Below are positions 10,064 to 17,838 of a stretch of 40,955 bases of DNA, piece after piece. Position 1 is the stretch's first letter, and each line of letters opens with the position of its first letter. The stretch comes from Candidatus Bipolaricaulota bacterium (lineage in GTDB: Bacteria > Bipolaricaulota > Bipolaricaulia > Bipolaricaulales > Bipolaricaulaceae), in contig CALKCH010000053.1 of the NCBI GenBank assembly GCA_938083225.1, positions 1-40,955 on the forward strand, read 5' to 3'. Made by a program: the position numbers and the translations under genes. The notes under the pieces are model-generated. The model saw nothing but the letters and a program-made list of their open reading frames with translations, was not told the DNA's origin and searched no databases.

Positions 10064-11568
10064 TACGCGCGGAACGTTTTCTTGAATTCTGACAGAGCTT
10101 CCTCCAGCCCTGCCCGCACCTTCTCTGTCAGACGCTTTTCCGTACGGAGCTCGGAGAGGAGATGGGCGTGATGGTCGCGCAAGTACGCCAAAAATTCGCG
10201 TTCGAAGGCGCGCACGGCCTGTACAGGGATGTCGTCCAAATGCCCGGCCACCGCGGCGTAGAGAGAGGCCACCTGTTCCTCCACCGGCATGGGCACGTAT
10301 TGATCCTGTTTGAGGATTTCCATGACCCGGGCTCCCCGGGCCAGCTGGGCCTGAGAGGCCTCATCGAGTTCCTGGGCGAACTCCGCGAACGCCGCCAAAT
10401 CCCGGTACTGGGCGAGCTCCAAGCGGAGCTGTCCGGCCACTTCCTTCATGGCCGGGATCTGGGCCGCGCCGCCCACGCGCGATACAGAAAGCCCCACGTT
10501 CATGGCCGGCCGCTGCCCTTTGTTGAAAAGGTCCGCTTCCAGATAGATCTGGCCATCGGTGATGGAGATGAGGTTTGTGGGGATGTACGCGGTGATATCG
10601 CCGGCTTTGGTCTCCACGATGGGAAGGGCGGTGAGGGCCCCGCCGCCGTGCTCGTCGGCGAGCCGCGCAGCCCGCTCCAAAAGGCGGGAGTGGAGGTAGA
10701 AAATGTCGCCAGGGTACGCTTCACGGCCCGGCGGCCGCCGCAAAAGGAGCGAGATCTGACGATAGGCCACAGCATGCTTAGAAAGATCATCGTAGACGAT
10801 GAGGGCGTCCTCACCGTGGTCCCGGAAGTATTCGCCCATGGCGCAGCCGGCGTAAGGGGCGATGTACTGGAGCGGAGCCGGGTCTTCCGCGGAGGCGGCC
10901 ACTACGATGGTGTAGTCCATGGCCCCGTATTTCCGGAGAGCATCCACTACCTTGGCGATGGTGGAGGATTTTTGCCCGATGGCCACGTAGATGCAATACA
11001 CATTCTGATCCTTCTGGTTGATGATGGTGTCTACGGCGATCGCGGTTTTTCCGGTGCGGCGGTCGCCGATCAGGAGCTCCCGTTGGCCACGGCCGATGGG
11101 CGTGAGGGCATCGATGCACTTGATTCCGGTCTGAAGCGGGGTGTTCACGGGCTGGCGCATGATGACCCCAGGAGCTTTGGCCTCGGTCTTGCGATATTCC
11201 TCGGGCTCGATAGGTGAGCCTCCGTCCAACGGGCGGCCCAGGGGGTCCACTACGCGCCCCAAAAAGCCTCGGCCCACCGGGGTCTCCAAGACCCTTCCGG
11301 TGCGGCGCACCTCGTCCCCTTCCTTGATTCCTTCATCCGACCCAAGAACGGCTACACCTACGGAATCCTCGGTGAGGTCCAACACCAGCCCATACGTGCC
11401 CTCAGGGAAGAGGACGAGCTCGGAGGCCAGGGCCGAACGTAGCCCCCACACCCGGGCAATCCCGTCCCCTACTTCCACCACTACCCCGACCTCCTGCATC
11501 TCCAGATCGACGCCCAGGTTTTGGATTTGCTTTTTTAGCACCGATGCCAACTCATCGTAGCGCGGCAT
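10063..11568 (-). CDS. atpA: F1 ATP synthase alpha subunit
   Basis: This gene encodes 501 residues, the non-catalytic nucleotide-binding subunit of F1. The P-loop GDRRTGKT lies at residues 168-175, and '[30 protein letters not shown]' spans the Walker B and following region (quoted here in part: [14 protein letters not shown]). The length is normal for the family. The start at 11568 has GGAGGAGG just upstream and lies inside the 3' end of atpH, a 17 nt overlap. Confidence 0.98.
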
Positions 11569-12106
11569 GTCCTCCTCCTAAGGCCCGGCGCAAGCGGTGG
11601 AGACGCCCGCGCAGGGAAGCATCCAGGCGGTGGCCCGAGATCACCAATTCTGCCCCGGCTAGAAGCTCCGGCGCCGCTTCCTCCACCAAGCTCACCTCCC
11701 GCCTCAACGCTTCTTGAAGACGAGCTTGAAGCGTAGCGCGAAGTTCTGGGGAAAGAGGGCGAGCAGTGCGCACCACCACGTGGACTGGCCCTCCCGCCTT
11801 TTCCACGGCCTGGAAATACGCAGAAACGAGCCCCGGAAGAATTCCCGCTCGGCCATGCTGAATCAACAATCTCAGGAGATTCCGCGTGTAAGGGTGGAGG
11901 ATTCCCCCCAAATCGGTCAGAACCTGAAATTTGATCTTGGGGTCCAAGCGAGGGTGGGCCAGGAAGGGCAGAAGATCGGGTACGTTTTGCATGAGCTCCT
12001 CAAGAAGGGACAAATCCTGGGCCATGGTTTTCTCGGCCCCGATTTCCTGGGCCGCCTCCAAGAGGGCCTGGGCGTAGCGTTCTTCTAGGGCTCCCTCGCG
12101 GCGCAT
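11552..12106 (-). CDS. atpH: F1 ATP synthase delta subunit
   Basis: This gene encodes 184 residues (OSCP/delta), linking the F1 crown to the b stalk. '[14 protein letters not shown]' at the N-terminus matches the first helix, and a '[21 protein letters not shown]' segment matches the conserved mid-region. A longer frame begins upstream at 12205, but the family start fits [17 protein letters not shown] at 12106, one base after the atpF stop. The C-terminal half diverges, as is usual for delta subunits. Confidence 0.92.
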   Translation of the reverse strand: MRREGALEERYAQALLEAAQEIGAEKTMAQDLSLLEELMQNVPDLLPFLAHPRLDPKIKFQVLTDLGGILHPYTRNLLRLLIQHGRAGILPGLVSAYFQAVEKAGGPVHVVVRTARPLSPELRATLQARLQEALRREVSLVEEAAPELLAGAELVISGHRLDASLRGRLHRLRRALGGGHAALR

Positions 12107-12107
12107 C

Positions 12108-12623
12108 CTAGGAAAGGAGTCCGGGTCCAAGCCGGCCGGTGAGATCGGCGAGCAACCGCGCGTGGTCTTCCGGCCGCACTTCCCGTCCCAAGACCTGGGC
12201 TGCACCGAGAATCACTAGCTCCGCATAGGCTTTACGCAGATCTGTCCACGCTTCCTCTTGGACGCGGGCGGCGGCCGCTTCCGCATCTTTCAGGATGCGG
12301 CGCGCTTCCTCCCGGGCTTCTTCCCGGGCACGGTGAAGAATCTTTTGGGCTTCGGCCTGGGCCTGGGCCAAAATCGCCCGCGCCTGCCGGTTGGCCTCTG
12401 TGAGTTCTTTTTCTGCCTGTGCCCGCAACGCCTGAGCCTCGGCTTCCAGGGCTTTGGCCTGAGAAATTCTTTCCTCCTCCAGCTTTCTCCGCGCCTCCAC
12501 CCATGCGATGGCCCGGGCGAACAGGAGACGCTTTAGAGCCCAAACGAGGAGCAAAAAGGCGATGACGTTCAGGATGAGCGTCCAGTTGAGACTTTTGATG
12601 ATCGTTTCCCAGCCGAGCTCCAT
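12108..12623 (-). CDS. atpF: Fo ATP synthase b subunit
   Basis: This gene encodes 171 residues. One membrane helix near the N-terminus (LILNVIAFLLLVWALKRLLF) is followed by a long, charged, Ala/Glu/Arg-rich coiled coil, the peripheral stalk. The chosen ATG at 12623 has GAGGA upstream and lies 7 nt after the atpE stop. A TTG at 12641 would overlap atpE and is less likely. Only one b-type gene is present, so the stalk is probably a homodimer. Confidence 0.95.
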   Translation of the reverse strand: MELGWETIIKSLNWTLILNVIAFLLLVWALKRLLFARAIAWVEARRKLEEERISQAKALEAEAQALRAQAEKELTEANRQARAILAQAQAEAQKILHRAREEAREEARRILKDAEAAAARVQEEAWTDLRKAYAELVILGAAQVLGREVRPEDHARLLADLTGRLGPGLLS

Positions 12624-12630
12624 GGGGTCC

Positions 12631-12870
12631 TCACACAACAAACAGGATCATGATGGCCACTAGCAACGAATAGATGCCGGTGGTTTCAGCGATGGCGTCA
12701 GCGATAATCATGTTTCTGAAGAGAGTGTTGGCCATTTCGGGCTGTCGAGCCATGGCCTCGAGGGCGGAGGCGCCGATGCGTCCTTCCCCCAGCGCTGGAC
12801 CAATGGCTCCGATTCCCATGCAGATCCCAGCTGCCAAGTACTTCAAGCCCTGTACAAGCTCTGGCCCCAT
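12631..12870 (-). CDS. atpE: Fo ATP synthase c subunit, Na+-type ion site
   Basis: This gene encodes 79 residues forming a two-helix hairpin of the rotor ring. Helix 1 has the motif GPALGEG (P25, E29). The loop is ARQPE and helix 2 has ADAIAETTGIYSLL with the ion-carrying E62 followed by T63 and Y67. Known Na+-type c subunits use a Gln or Glu after P-x3 in helix 1 and E-S/T-x3-Y in helix 2. The pair E29/E62, 33 residues apart, matches the two-carboxylate site described for Fusobacterium nucleatum. I infer Na+ coupling, though some such sites may also carry H+. D58, one turn before E62, is a further acidic residue. Confidence 0.96.
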   Translation of the reverse strand: MGPELVQGLKYLAAGICMGIGAIGPALGEGRIGASALEAMARQPEMANTLFRNMIIADAIAETTGIYSLLVAIMILFVV

Positions 12871-12883
12871 CTTTTCCTCCTTG

Positions 12884-13636
12884 TCACTCCGTGGCTACCT
12901 GGATGTACGCCGCCGCGAGGAGCGTGAACACCAGCGCCTGCACGATCCCCGCGAAAACCCCGAAGAACGCGTTCAGCAAAAGACTCGCTCCTGTCCCCAC
13001 GATGGGGATAGCCAACGTTCCCACTAGGGGGCCAAAAAACCGGAGAAGGAGATCCACTAACACGGGAATGGCCACGGCCACCATGATGGCCCCGCCCAGC
13101 ATGTTCCCGAACAACCGGAACCCGTGGGAGAGGGTTCGACCCATATCGCCCACAAGGTTCAGGGGAAGCATCACGGGGATGGGCTCGAGATAACCCTTCG
13201 CGTGCCTGAACACCCCTTTGGTGCGAACCCCATAAACATGGGTGAGGAGGTAAACGAGCAAGGCCAAACCCAGGGTGACGTTGAGGTCCTGGGTGGGGGC
13301 GACCATACCGGGAATGGGCAGAAGGGAAGAAAGGTTGCACGCCAGGATGTAGAGAAAAAGGGTGGCCATGAAGGGGAGGAGGGAGCGGCGAAGTCTTGCG
13401 TCTGTGCCCCCCAACACCTGGTTTTCCAGGAGATCCAAAAAGGCCATGAGGAGCACAAGGCGGCGGGAGGGAGGAGCTTGGGGATCCTGGGGAATCCCCC
13501 GCCGGAGCCAAAGAACTAGCCCCACGAGGAGGAGAGAAATACCTAAGGCCGCGCCCAGCGTGGCCGGGTTCAGGGCCACCAGGATGGGTCCCAGACGAAA
13601 CCGCAGCACCAGATCTTTACCGACTGTGGCGAACAT
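12884..13636 (-). CDS. atpB: Fo ATP synthase a subunit
   Basis: This gene encodes 250 residues with five to six membrane helices, forming the ion half-channels next to the c ring. The stator arginine lies in 'GRTLSHGFRLFGNMLGG', the strongest family signature. The C-terminal helix 'FAGIVQALVFTLLAAAYIQVA' matches the usual 'qAfVFtlLt..Yi' end. Its start lies inside the preceding small membrane protein gene (20 nt overlap). atpE follows after 13 nt. Confidence 0.97.
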   Translation of the reverse strand: MFATVGKDLVLRFRLGPILVALNPATLGAALGISLLLVGLVLWLRRGIPQDPQAPPSRRLVLLMAFLDLLENQVLGGTDARLRRSLLPFMATLFLYILACNLSSLLPIPGMVAPTQDLNVTLGLALLVYLLTHVYGVRTKGVFRHAKGYLEPIPVMLPLNLVGDMGRTLSHGFRLFGNMLGGAIMVAVAIPVLVDLLLRFFGPLVGTLAIPIVGTGASLLLNAFFGVFAGIVQALVFTLLAAAYIQVATE

Positions 13637-13934
13637 GGCGTACGGCCCAAATCCACAGGCTCACGGGCCAGAGAGAGAGCCCCAGCGCCACTCCCAGGGG
13701 GTGTAACCCCAAAAGGATACCGGCTATGGCCAAGCCCGCCAATCCCAGTTGTTTCCCCAATGCCCAAAGTCCAAGAAGGCTTGGCCAAAACCGCGCCAGC
13801 GAAGAGAAGAGAAGCCGGCTGAGTAAGATCACCGCGCAGCCGAAGACGAATCCGCCCACCCACATTGGCCGAAGGAGAAAAACCGCGGCCAACCCCAGAC
13901 CACTGAGAAAGAGGTGTTCGCGAATTCCCGGCAT
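13617..13934 (-). CDS. Small membrane protein in the AtpI position
   Basis: This gene encodes 105 residues, almost entirely hydrophobic, with about four predicted membrane segments and very few charges outside the ends. Its ATG directly abuts the frr stop codon (TAGATG), and its 3' end overlaps atpB by 20 nt, so it is clearly an operon member. The place ahead of atpB is where atpI is found in many atp operons; AtpI aids c-ring assembly. Sequence similarity is too weak to assert AtpI, so the role is inferred from position, size and topology. Confidence 0.7.
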   Translation of the reverse strand: MPGIREHLFLSGLGLAAVFLLRPMWVGGFVFGCAVILLSRLLFSSLARFWPSLLGLWALGKQLGLAGLAIAGILLGLHPLGVALGLSLWPVSLWIWAVRHVRHSR

Positions 13935-14492
13935 CTAAAGTGTACGCATCTCCTCGGCTTTCTTCTCCGCGAGCTCCTCCACTTTCTTTTGAAAATCTGA
14001 GGTGATTTGGTCCAGCTCTTTTTGTAAGCGGAAGAAGTCGTCTTCTGAAATTTTGGCCTCTTTTTTATCTTGTTCTAGGCGCTCTCTGAGCTCGCGGCGA
14101 ATGTTACGCAGAGCGATTTTCGCCTCCTCGGCCTTCTTAGCTACCAGTTTAGCCAATTCATTTCGGCGTTCCTCCGAGAGGCGCGGGACCTTGATGCGAA
14201 TGAGTTGACCATCGTTTTGTGGGTTTAACCCGAGATCCGCGGCGCGGATGGCCTTCTCAATGGCCCCGATCTGAGACTTGTCGAAAGGTCGCACCACCAG
14301 TAAGTCCGGATCCGGAGCAACAAGGTTAGCCAAATGGCGGAGGGGAGTGGGAACACCATAGTAGTCCACGCGGATATCCTCCAGTAACGCCGGATTAGCC
14401 CGGCCGGTATGAATTTTGCCTAACTCCTGACGCAGAGTGTCTAATGTCTTCCCCATCCGTTCGCGGGCTTCTCGCACCACCACATGTTCCAT
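13935..14492 (-). CDS. frr: Ribosome recycling factor
   Basis: This gene encodes 185 residues, the standard length. Family marks are 'LRQELGKIHTGRANPALL' and 'RRNELAKLVAKKAEEAKIALRNIRRE'. With EF-G it splits post-termination ribosomes. The ATG at 14492 is chosen because GGAGGG lies upstream; an in-frame extension to 14513 is unneeded. frr usually follows pyrH and tsf. Here it leads the ATP synthase operon, with the next gene starting directly after its stop. Confidence 0.97.
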   Translation of the reverse strand: MEHVVVREARERMGKTLDTLRQELGKIHTGRANPALLEDIRVDYYGVPTPLRHLANLVAPDPDLLVVRPFDKSQIGAIEKAIRAADLGLNPQNDGQLIRIKVPRLSEERRNELAKLVAKKAEEAKIALRNIRRELRERLEQDKKEAKISEDDFFRLQKELDQITSDFQKKVEELAEKKAEEMRTL

Positions 14493-14512
14493 CGCTCCCT
14501 CCTGCGAAAGCA

Positions 14513-14541
14513 ATCCTAGCCTTGTCCGGCAAACGAGGCAA
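14513..14541 (-). promoter_or_regulatory. Candidate promoter of the frr-atp operon
   Basis: On the minus strand TTGCCT (14541-14536), a 17 nt spacer and TAGGAT (14518-14513) form a 4/6 plus 4/6 sigma-70-like promoter. The start would be near 14506, 14 nt before the frr ATG. It is the best match in the 68 nt divergent spacer. Confidence 0.45.
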
Positions 14542-14549
14542 ACTTCGCG

Positions 14550-14555
14550 GATAAT
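14550..14555 (+). promoter_or_regulatory. Minus-10 box placed for a leaderless cca transcript
   Basis: GATAAT ends 5 nt before the GTG start of cca, so transcription would begin at or next to the start codon. No good -35 box lies 16-18 nt upstream; TTGTCC at 14522-14527 is 22 nt away. No Shine-Dalgarno site fits the GTG. This layout is like leaderless genes of Deinococcus-type bacteria. Confidence 0.4.
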
Positions 14556-14560
14556 TCCCC

Positions 14561-16018
14561 GTGCATCTTTGTGTTGACCGGATCTGGGGCGAACATCCGA
14601 CGGCCAAGGAGATTGTGGAGGAACTAGGCCGCGCTGGGCACCTGGCGGTGCTCGTAGGGGGTGTGGTGCGCGATGCCCTGCTCGCGGAGCTCGAGGGGCA
14701 TGAATTTTTCCCTCAAGACGTAGACATTGCTACCTCTGCTCCTCCGGAAGTGGTTCGCCGTATTTTCGCCAAGCGGTACAAAGTGCTCACGGTGGGCGAG
14801 GCCTTTGGAGTTGTGGTGGTGGTGGGAGCGGGCGGCCGGCAGTACGAGGTGGCCTCATTCCGTGCGGAAGGGGACTACCGGGACGGACGGCGACCGGGAA
14901 AAGTGCAGTGGGCAGATCTAGCCCAGGACCTCCAGCGCCGGGATTTCACCGTGAATGGCCTAGCAGCCACCCCCCAGGGAGAGGTGATCGATCTTGTGGG
15001 CGGGCTGGAGGATCTGCGCCGCCGCATCATCCGTACCATCGGCGACCCGGATCAACGCTTCAGCGAAGACTATCTGCGGTTACTCCGGGCAGTGCGATTT
15101 GCTTGCCAACTGGGGTTTTCTTTGGAGGAGAGAACAAAAGAAGCCATTCGCCGCCATGCTTCCAAAATTTTGCGCATCTCCTGGGAGCGCATCCGCGACG
15201 AGCTCGTGCGCATTCTGCGTACGCCGCGTTCCGCCCAAGGAGTTCAGACGCTAGCTGAACTTGGCCTTCTTTCTCCCATCCTCCCGGAGGTTGCCGAACT
15301 TCAAGGAGTGGCACAGCCCATAGAGTACCACCCCGAAGGAGATGTTTTTTCTCACACCCTTTTGGCTCTAAGCGTAGCCGACGGCATTTGGGATGACCCT
15401 CTTCTTAAGCTCGCCCTTCTCTTTCACGATGTGGGCAAGCCCCAAGCTTTGCGGCGCTCGGACGGAGAGAACATGGCTGGGCACTGCCGACTCGGGGCAA
15501 AGATTACTCAGGAAGCAATGGCCAGATTGCGCTTTTCCCACAAGGAGATAGAATACGTGAGCTTTCTCGTGGTCGAACACATGCGCGTCGCCAAACTCCC
15601 AGAGATGGGTTTAGGGAAGCAAGTGCTTCTTTTGTCTACCGGGGAGAATGGGGCTTTCGGTCTTGTTCAATTTGCTCAGAGATTTCCGCGGTTTGCTGAT
15701 CTTCTTCGGGTCCTCATCTGCGATGCCGAAGCCTCAGCCCACCACAGTTCCGCTTGGCTTCCCGTGCTTAGGCAAGCGGCGATGCTTCTTTTGCATCTTC
15801 GCCGGGTACAAGGGATCAGGCGGGCACGGGAGCTCCTCTCCGGAGCGGACCTTTTGGCCATGGGCGAGCCCCCCGGGCCCCGGTTGGGCCGAGTGCTTGC
15901 GGAAGTTCACGAGAGGATTTTGGCCGGGGATATTACCACGCGGGAAGAGGCTATTGCGGAGGCGGCCAAACTTCTTGGGCGTAAAGGCATCGATTTTCCT
16001 GTTGACCAAGGTAGCTAA
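14561..16018 (+). CDS. cca: CCA-adding tRNA nucleotidyltransferase / PcnB family with HD domain
   Basis: This gene encodes 485 residues. The nucleotidyltransferase head shows LVGGVVRDALL (residues 31-41) and the catalytic DVD (residues 53-55), followed by 'RRDFTVNGLA' (residues 126-135) and the 'RxxSED.LRLLRAVRF' neck. A metal-dependent HD hydrolase domain is marked by LFHDVGKP (H289, D290). It builds or repairs the 3' CCA end of tRNAs; the HD domain can remove 2',3'-cyclic phosphates. A role as poly(A) polymerase or as an A- or CC-adding enzyme in a two-enzyme system cannot be excluded. The GTG start lacks a ribosome site. The 3' end contains the hpf promoter. Confidence 0.92.
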   Translation: MHLCVDRIWGEHPTAKEIVEELGRAGHLAVLVGGVVRDALLAELEGHEFFPQDVDIATSAPPEVVRRIFAKRYKVLTVGEAFGVVVVVGAGGRQYEVASFRAEGDYRDGRRPGKVQWADLAQDLQRRDFTVNGLAATPQGEVIDLVGGLEDLRRRIIRTIGDPDQRFSEDYLRLLRAVRFACQLGFSLEERTKEAIRRHASKILRISWERIRDELVRILRTPRSAQGVQTLAELGLLSPILPEVAELQGVAQPIEYHPEGDVFSHTLLALSVADGIWDDPLLKLALLFHDVGKPQALRRSDGENMAGHCRLGAKITQEAMARLRFSHKEIEYVSFLVVEHMRVAKLPEMGLGKQVLLLSTGENGAFGLVQFAQRFPRFADLLRVLICDAEASAHHSSAWLPVLRQAAMLLLHLRRVQGIRRARELLSGADLLAMGEPPGPRLGRVLAEVHERILAGDITTREEAIAEAAKLLGRKGIDFPVDQGS

Positions 16019-16029
16019 TTGATTATAAT
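16002..16029 (+). promoter_or_regulatory. Strong promoter for hpf inside the end of cca
   Basis: TTGACC (16002-16007), a 16 nt spacer and TATAAT (16024-16029) give 5/6 and 6/6 matches to the housekeeping consensus. The start is expected near 16036, right at the AAGGAGG (16036-16042) that serves the ATG at 16050, so the leader is very short. It allows hpf to be transcribed independently of cca. Confidence 0.75.
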
Positions 16030-16049
16030 GGAATCAAGGAGGCGGGAGA

Positions 16050-16562
16050 ATGGATTTGCACGTGGTGACCCGTTATGAAGCTGGTTCCGATGCCATGCGG
16101 CAATATGTGGAGAAAAAAGTGGTGGTTCTTTCCCGCTATTTTGATCGGATAACCCGCATGGATGTGGTCCTGGAGCCGGAGGGTTCAGTGCATCGTGTCC
16201 AGATCACCGCCCACCTCGTGAACAAGAAGGTAGTCAAGGCGGTGGCAGAGGCCGGCGATATGCTCAGCTCCCTGGACCAGGCAGTGGACAAGATGCAAAG
16301 ACAGCTTGTGCAGTTCAAAGAGAGGTTGCGGGGCGTGCGCAAGAGCGGGGATTCCCCAAACGTAGAGCGAACTCCCTTGCGGAAGACCATCGTGGAAGAG
16401 GACGATTATCTTCGCACGCCTGTATCCGTAGAGGAAGCCGCGGAGGAGCTGGAGGCGCGCGGGCGGGAGTTCCTCGTGTTCTTCGAGGCCGAAACCGAGC
16501 AACCGGCGGTGGTATACAAAAGAAAAGATGGGAAATATGGGCTGATTCGACCGCACCGTTGA
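16050..16562 (+). CDS. hpf: Ribosome hibernation promoting factor, long form
   Basis: This gene encodes 170 residues. Residues 1-95 or so form the S30AE/YfiA domain that binds the decoding centre of idle 30S subunits ('RYFDRITRMDVVLEPEG', 'VDKMQRQLVQFKERLRG'). Residues 117-170 or so form the C-terminal dimerisation domain of long HPF, with 'EEAAEELEARGREFLVFF' and the final 'YKRKDGKYGLIRP'. Long HPF pairs two ribosomes into inactive 100S particles. It has its own strong promoter and ribosome site, fitting stress or growth-phase control. The following gene overlaps its stop codon. Confidence 0.95.
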   Translation: MDLHVVTRYEAGSDAMRQYVEKKVVVLSRYFDRITRMDVVLEPEGSVHRVQITAHLVNKKVVKAVAEAGDMLSSLDQAVDKMQRQLVQFKERLRGVRKSGDSPNVERTPLRKTIVEEDDYLRTPVSVEEAAEELEARGREFLVFFEAETEQPAVVYKRKDGKYGLIRPHR

Positions 16563-17554
16563 GGGAGGGGAACATTCGCGCGGTAGTCCTCTATTCAGGG
16601 AGCCTGGCAAGTGGGATCGCTGCCAAATTGGTGGAGCAGGCTGGGTGTACTGACCTTTTTTTCGTCTTCTTTCGCTCCCCTTTTTTCTTGGGCGAGGAAA
16701 CGGTGCACCAGGAGGCTAAGCGCTTGGGTTTTCCCCTGCGCTTCGTCACCTTGAAGCGTGCTTTTCTTCGTTTGCCCCACGAGGGCGGGCGAATGTTTCC
16801 CTGTGGGAGCTGCCGGCGGGTGCTCCTGAGACGGGTCGGGCGCTTCTTGCGCGGGCGAAAGTTTGATTTCATCGTGACCGGAGAGGTTGTGGGGAGTGGA
16901 GGCCTGTACCAGGAGGAGCTTTTAGCCCTGGACCACGAGCTAGGCCTAGAGGGGCGGGTTCTGCGTCCACTCTCCGCAAAACTCCTTCCTCCTACTCGTC
17001 CGGAGCTCGCGGGCGTTGTGGAGCGCACGGCCTTTTTGGATCTCACTGTGGAAAATGCGGACTTCCATCTGCGCAAGCTGGCCTCTAGTTTGGGCCTGAA
17101 CACCAATCATAATGGCCGGCACTGCCTTCTCCGTAATGCCGATTTTGCTCAGCGCTGCTGGCTTTTGGCCCAAGAAGGCCCATTCACAGCAAGCTTCGTG
17201 CGCCTCTTGGAGTTTCCGCATTTTGTGCGGTTGGGTCCTGGCCAATTCTTGGTGATTGCCTCCACGCCCGCGGAACAAGTGAAGCTGCAGGATCTCTTTT
17301 TGCCCGAAGACGTGCGGTTGTACATCCCCATCCCCGGTTCCCCCCTGGGACTTTTACGTGCACCGTGGACGAGGATGGGGCCAGAGGAGCGCCAGGAGCT
17401 TGTGCACCGGGCGGCTGCCCACCTTTTGGCCTGGGCTGGCTTCCCTCAGGATCGACCGTGGACCGTGTGTTTCCGGGCTGAAGAAGAAGAGGAGACCGCG
17501 CGGATCCACGTGTGGCCGCGGGCCTTGCACCTCCCAGTGCCCCCGGTAAAATAA
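16559..17554 (+). CDS. Thiouridylase-like PP-loop protein with degenerate ATP motif
   Basis: This gene encodes 331 residues. The N-terminus has a PP-loop-like strand-turn SGSLASG (residues 13-19), where active enzymes carry SGGLDS. Later segments match tRNA-thiouridylase-like proteins (distant MnmA/ThiI relatives): PCGSC (C82, C85), 'LRPLSAKLLPPTRPE' (residues 135-149) and a third cysteine in HCLLRNADFAQR (C189). Retention of three cysteines suggests a sulfur-transfer role on tRNA or a sulfur carrier; loss of the Asp in the PP-loop suggests altered ATP use. The last 120 or so residues look like an added C-terminal domain. TTG at 16559 overlaps the hpf stop (TTGA), so translation is coupled. 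The substrate is unknown. Confidence 0.7.
   Translation: MREGNIRAVVLYSGSLASGIAAKLVEQAGCTDLFFVFFRSPFFLGEETVHQEAKRLGFPLRFVTLKRAFLRLPHEGGRMFPCGSCRRVLLRRVGRFLRGRKFDFIVTGEVVGSGGLYQEELLALDHELGLEGRVLRPLSAKLLPPTRPELAGVVERTAFLDLTVENADFHLRKLASSLGLNTNHNGRHCLLRNADFAQRCWLLAQEGPFTASFVRLLEFPHFVRLGPGQFLVIASTPAEQVKLQDLFLPEDVRLYIPIPGSPLGLLRAPWTRMGPEERQELVHRAAAHLLAWAGFPQDRPWTVCFRAEEEEETARIHVWPRALHLPVPPVK
17525..17552 (+). promoter_or_regulatory. Possible promoter for the zinc ribbon-rpoC transcript
   Basis: TTGCAC (17525-17530), a 16 nt spacer and TAAAAT (17547-17552) form a weak -35 with a good -10. It straddles the end of the preceding gene and would start near 17559, leaving a leader of about 55 nt. It is the best candidate in the only sizeable gap ahead of rpoC. 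Confidence 0.35.
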
Positions 17555-17613
17555 TGATTTTGGTTCTGTGCGACCTTTTCTCCCGCTTGGATGAGAGCTG
17601 AAGGAGGTGGGCG

Positions 17614-17832
17614 ATGCCTATTTATCGTTTCCGTTGTGATCGCTGTGGTACAGAGTTCCGGGAGCTTGTTCCCGCCGGGGCGCCCCAGGTGCGTTGCCCT
17701 GGCTGCGGGGCCGATGAGGTGACGCGCCTCCTTTCTCATTTCGGCGTGATCTATAAGGGGAGCGGTTTTTACACCACCGACTATCGTCGGAAGAAGAGCG
17801 GAGGAGAAGGTAGTTCAGAGAGCAAGGGGTGA
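17614..17832 (+). CDS. FmdB-family zinc ribbon protein
   Basis: This gene encodes 72 residues. The FmdB/CxxC_CxxC zinc ribbon is complete: MPIYRFRCDRCGTEF, then CPGCG (C8, C11, C29 and C32 as ligands). The C-terminal 'GSGFYTTDYR' followed by a basic, low-complexity tail is the standard form of these small proteins. Their function is poorly known; regulatory roles have been suggested for some. AAGGAGG lies 6-7 nt before the ATG. It lies 6 nt ahead of rpoC, where rpoB would be expected. Confidence 0.88.
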   Translation: MPIYRFRCDRCGTEFRELVPAGAPQVRCPGCGADEVTRLLSHFGVIYKGSGFYTTDYRRKKSGGEGSSESKG

Positions 17833-17838
17833 TGAGCG

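Noticed and set aside
10162-11217. Plus-strand open frame opposite atpA
   Set aside because: atpA is certain on the minus strand; the plus frame is Gly/His-rich shadow sequence.
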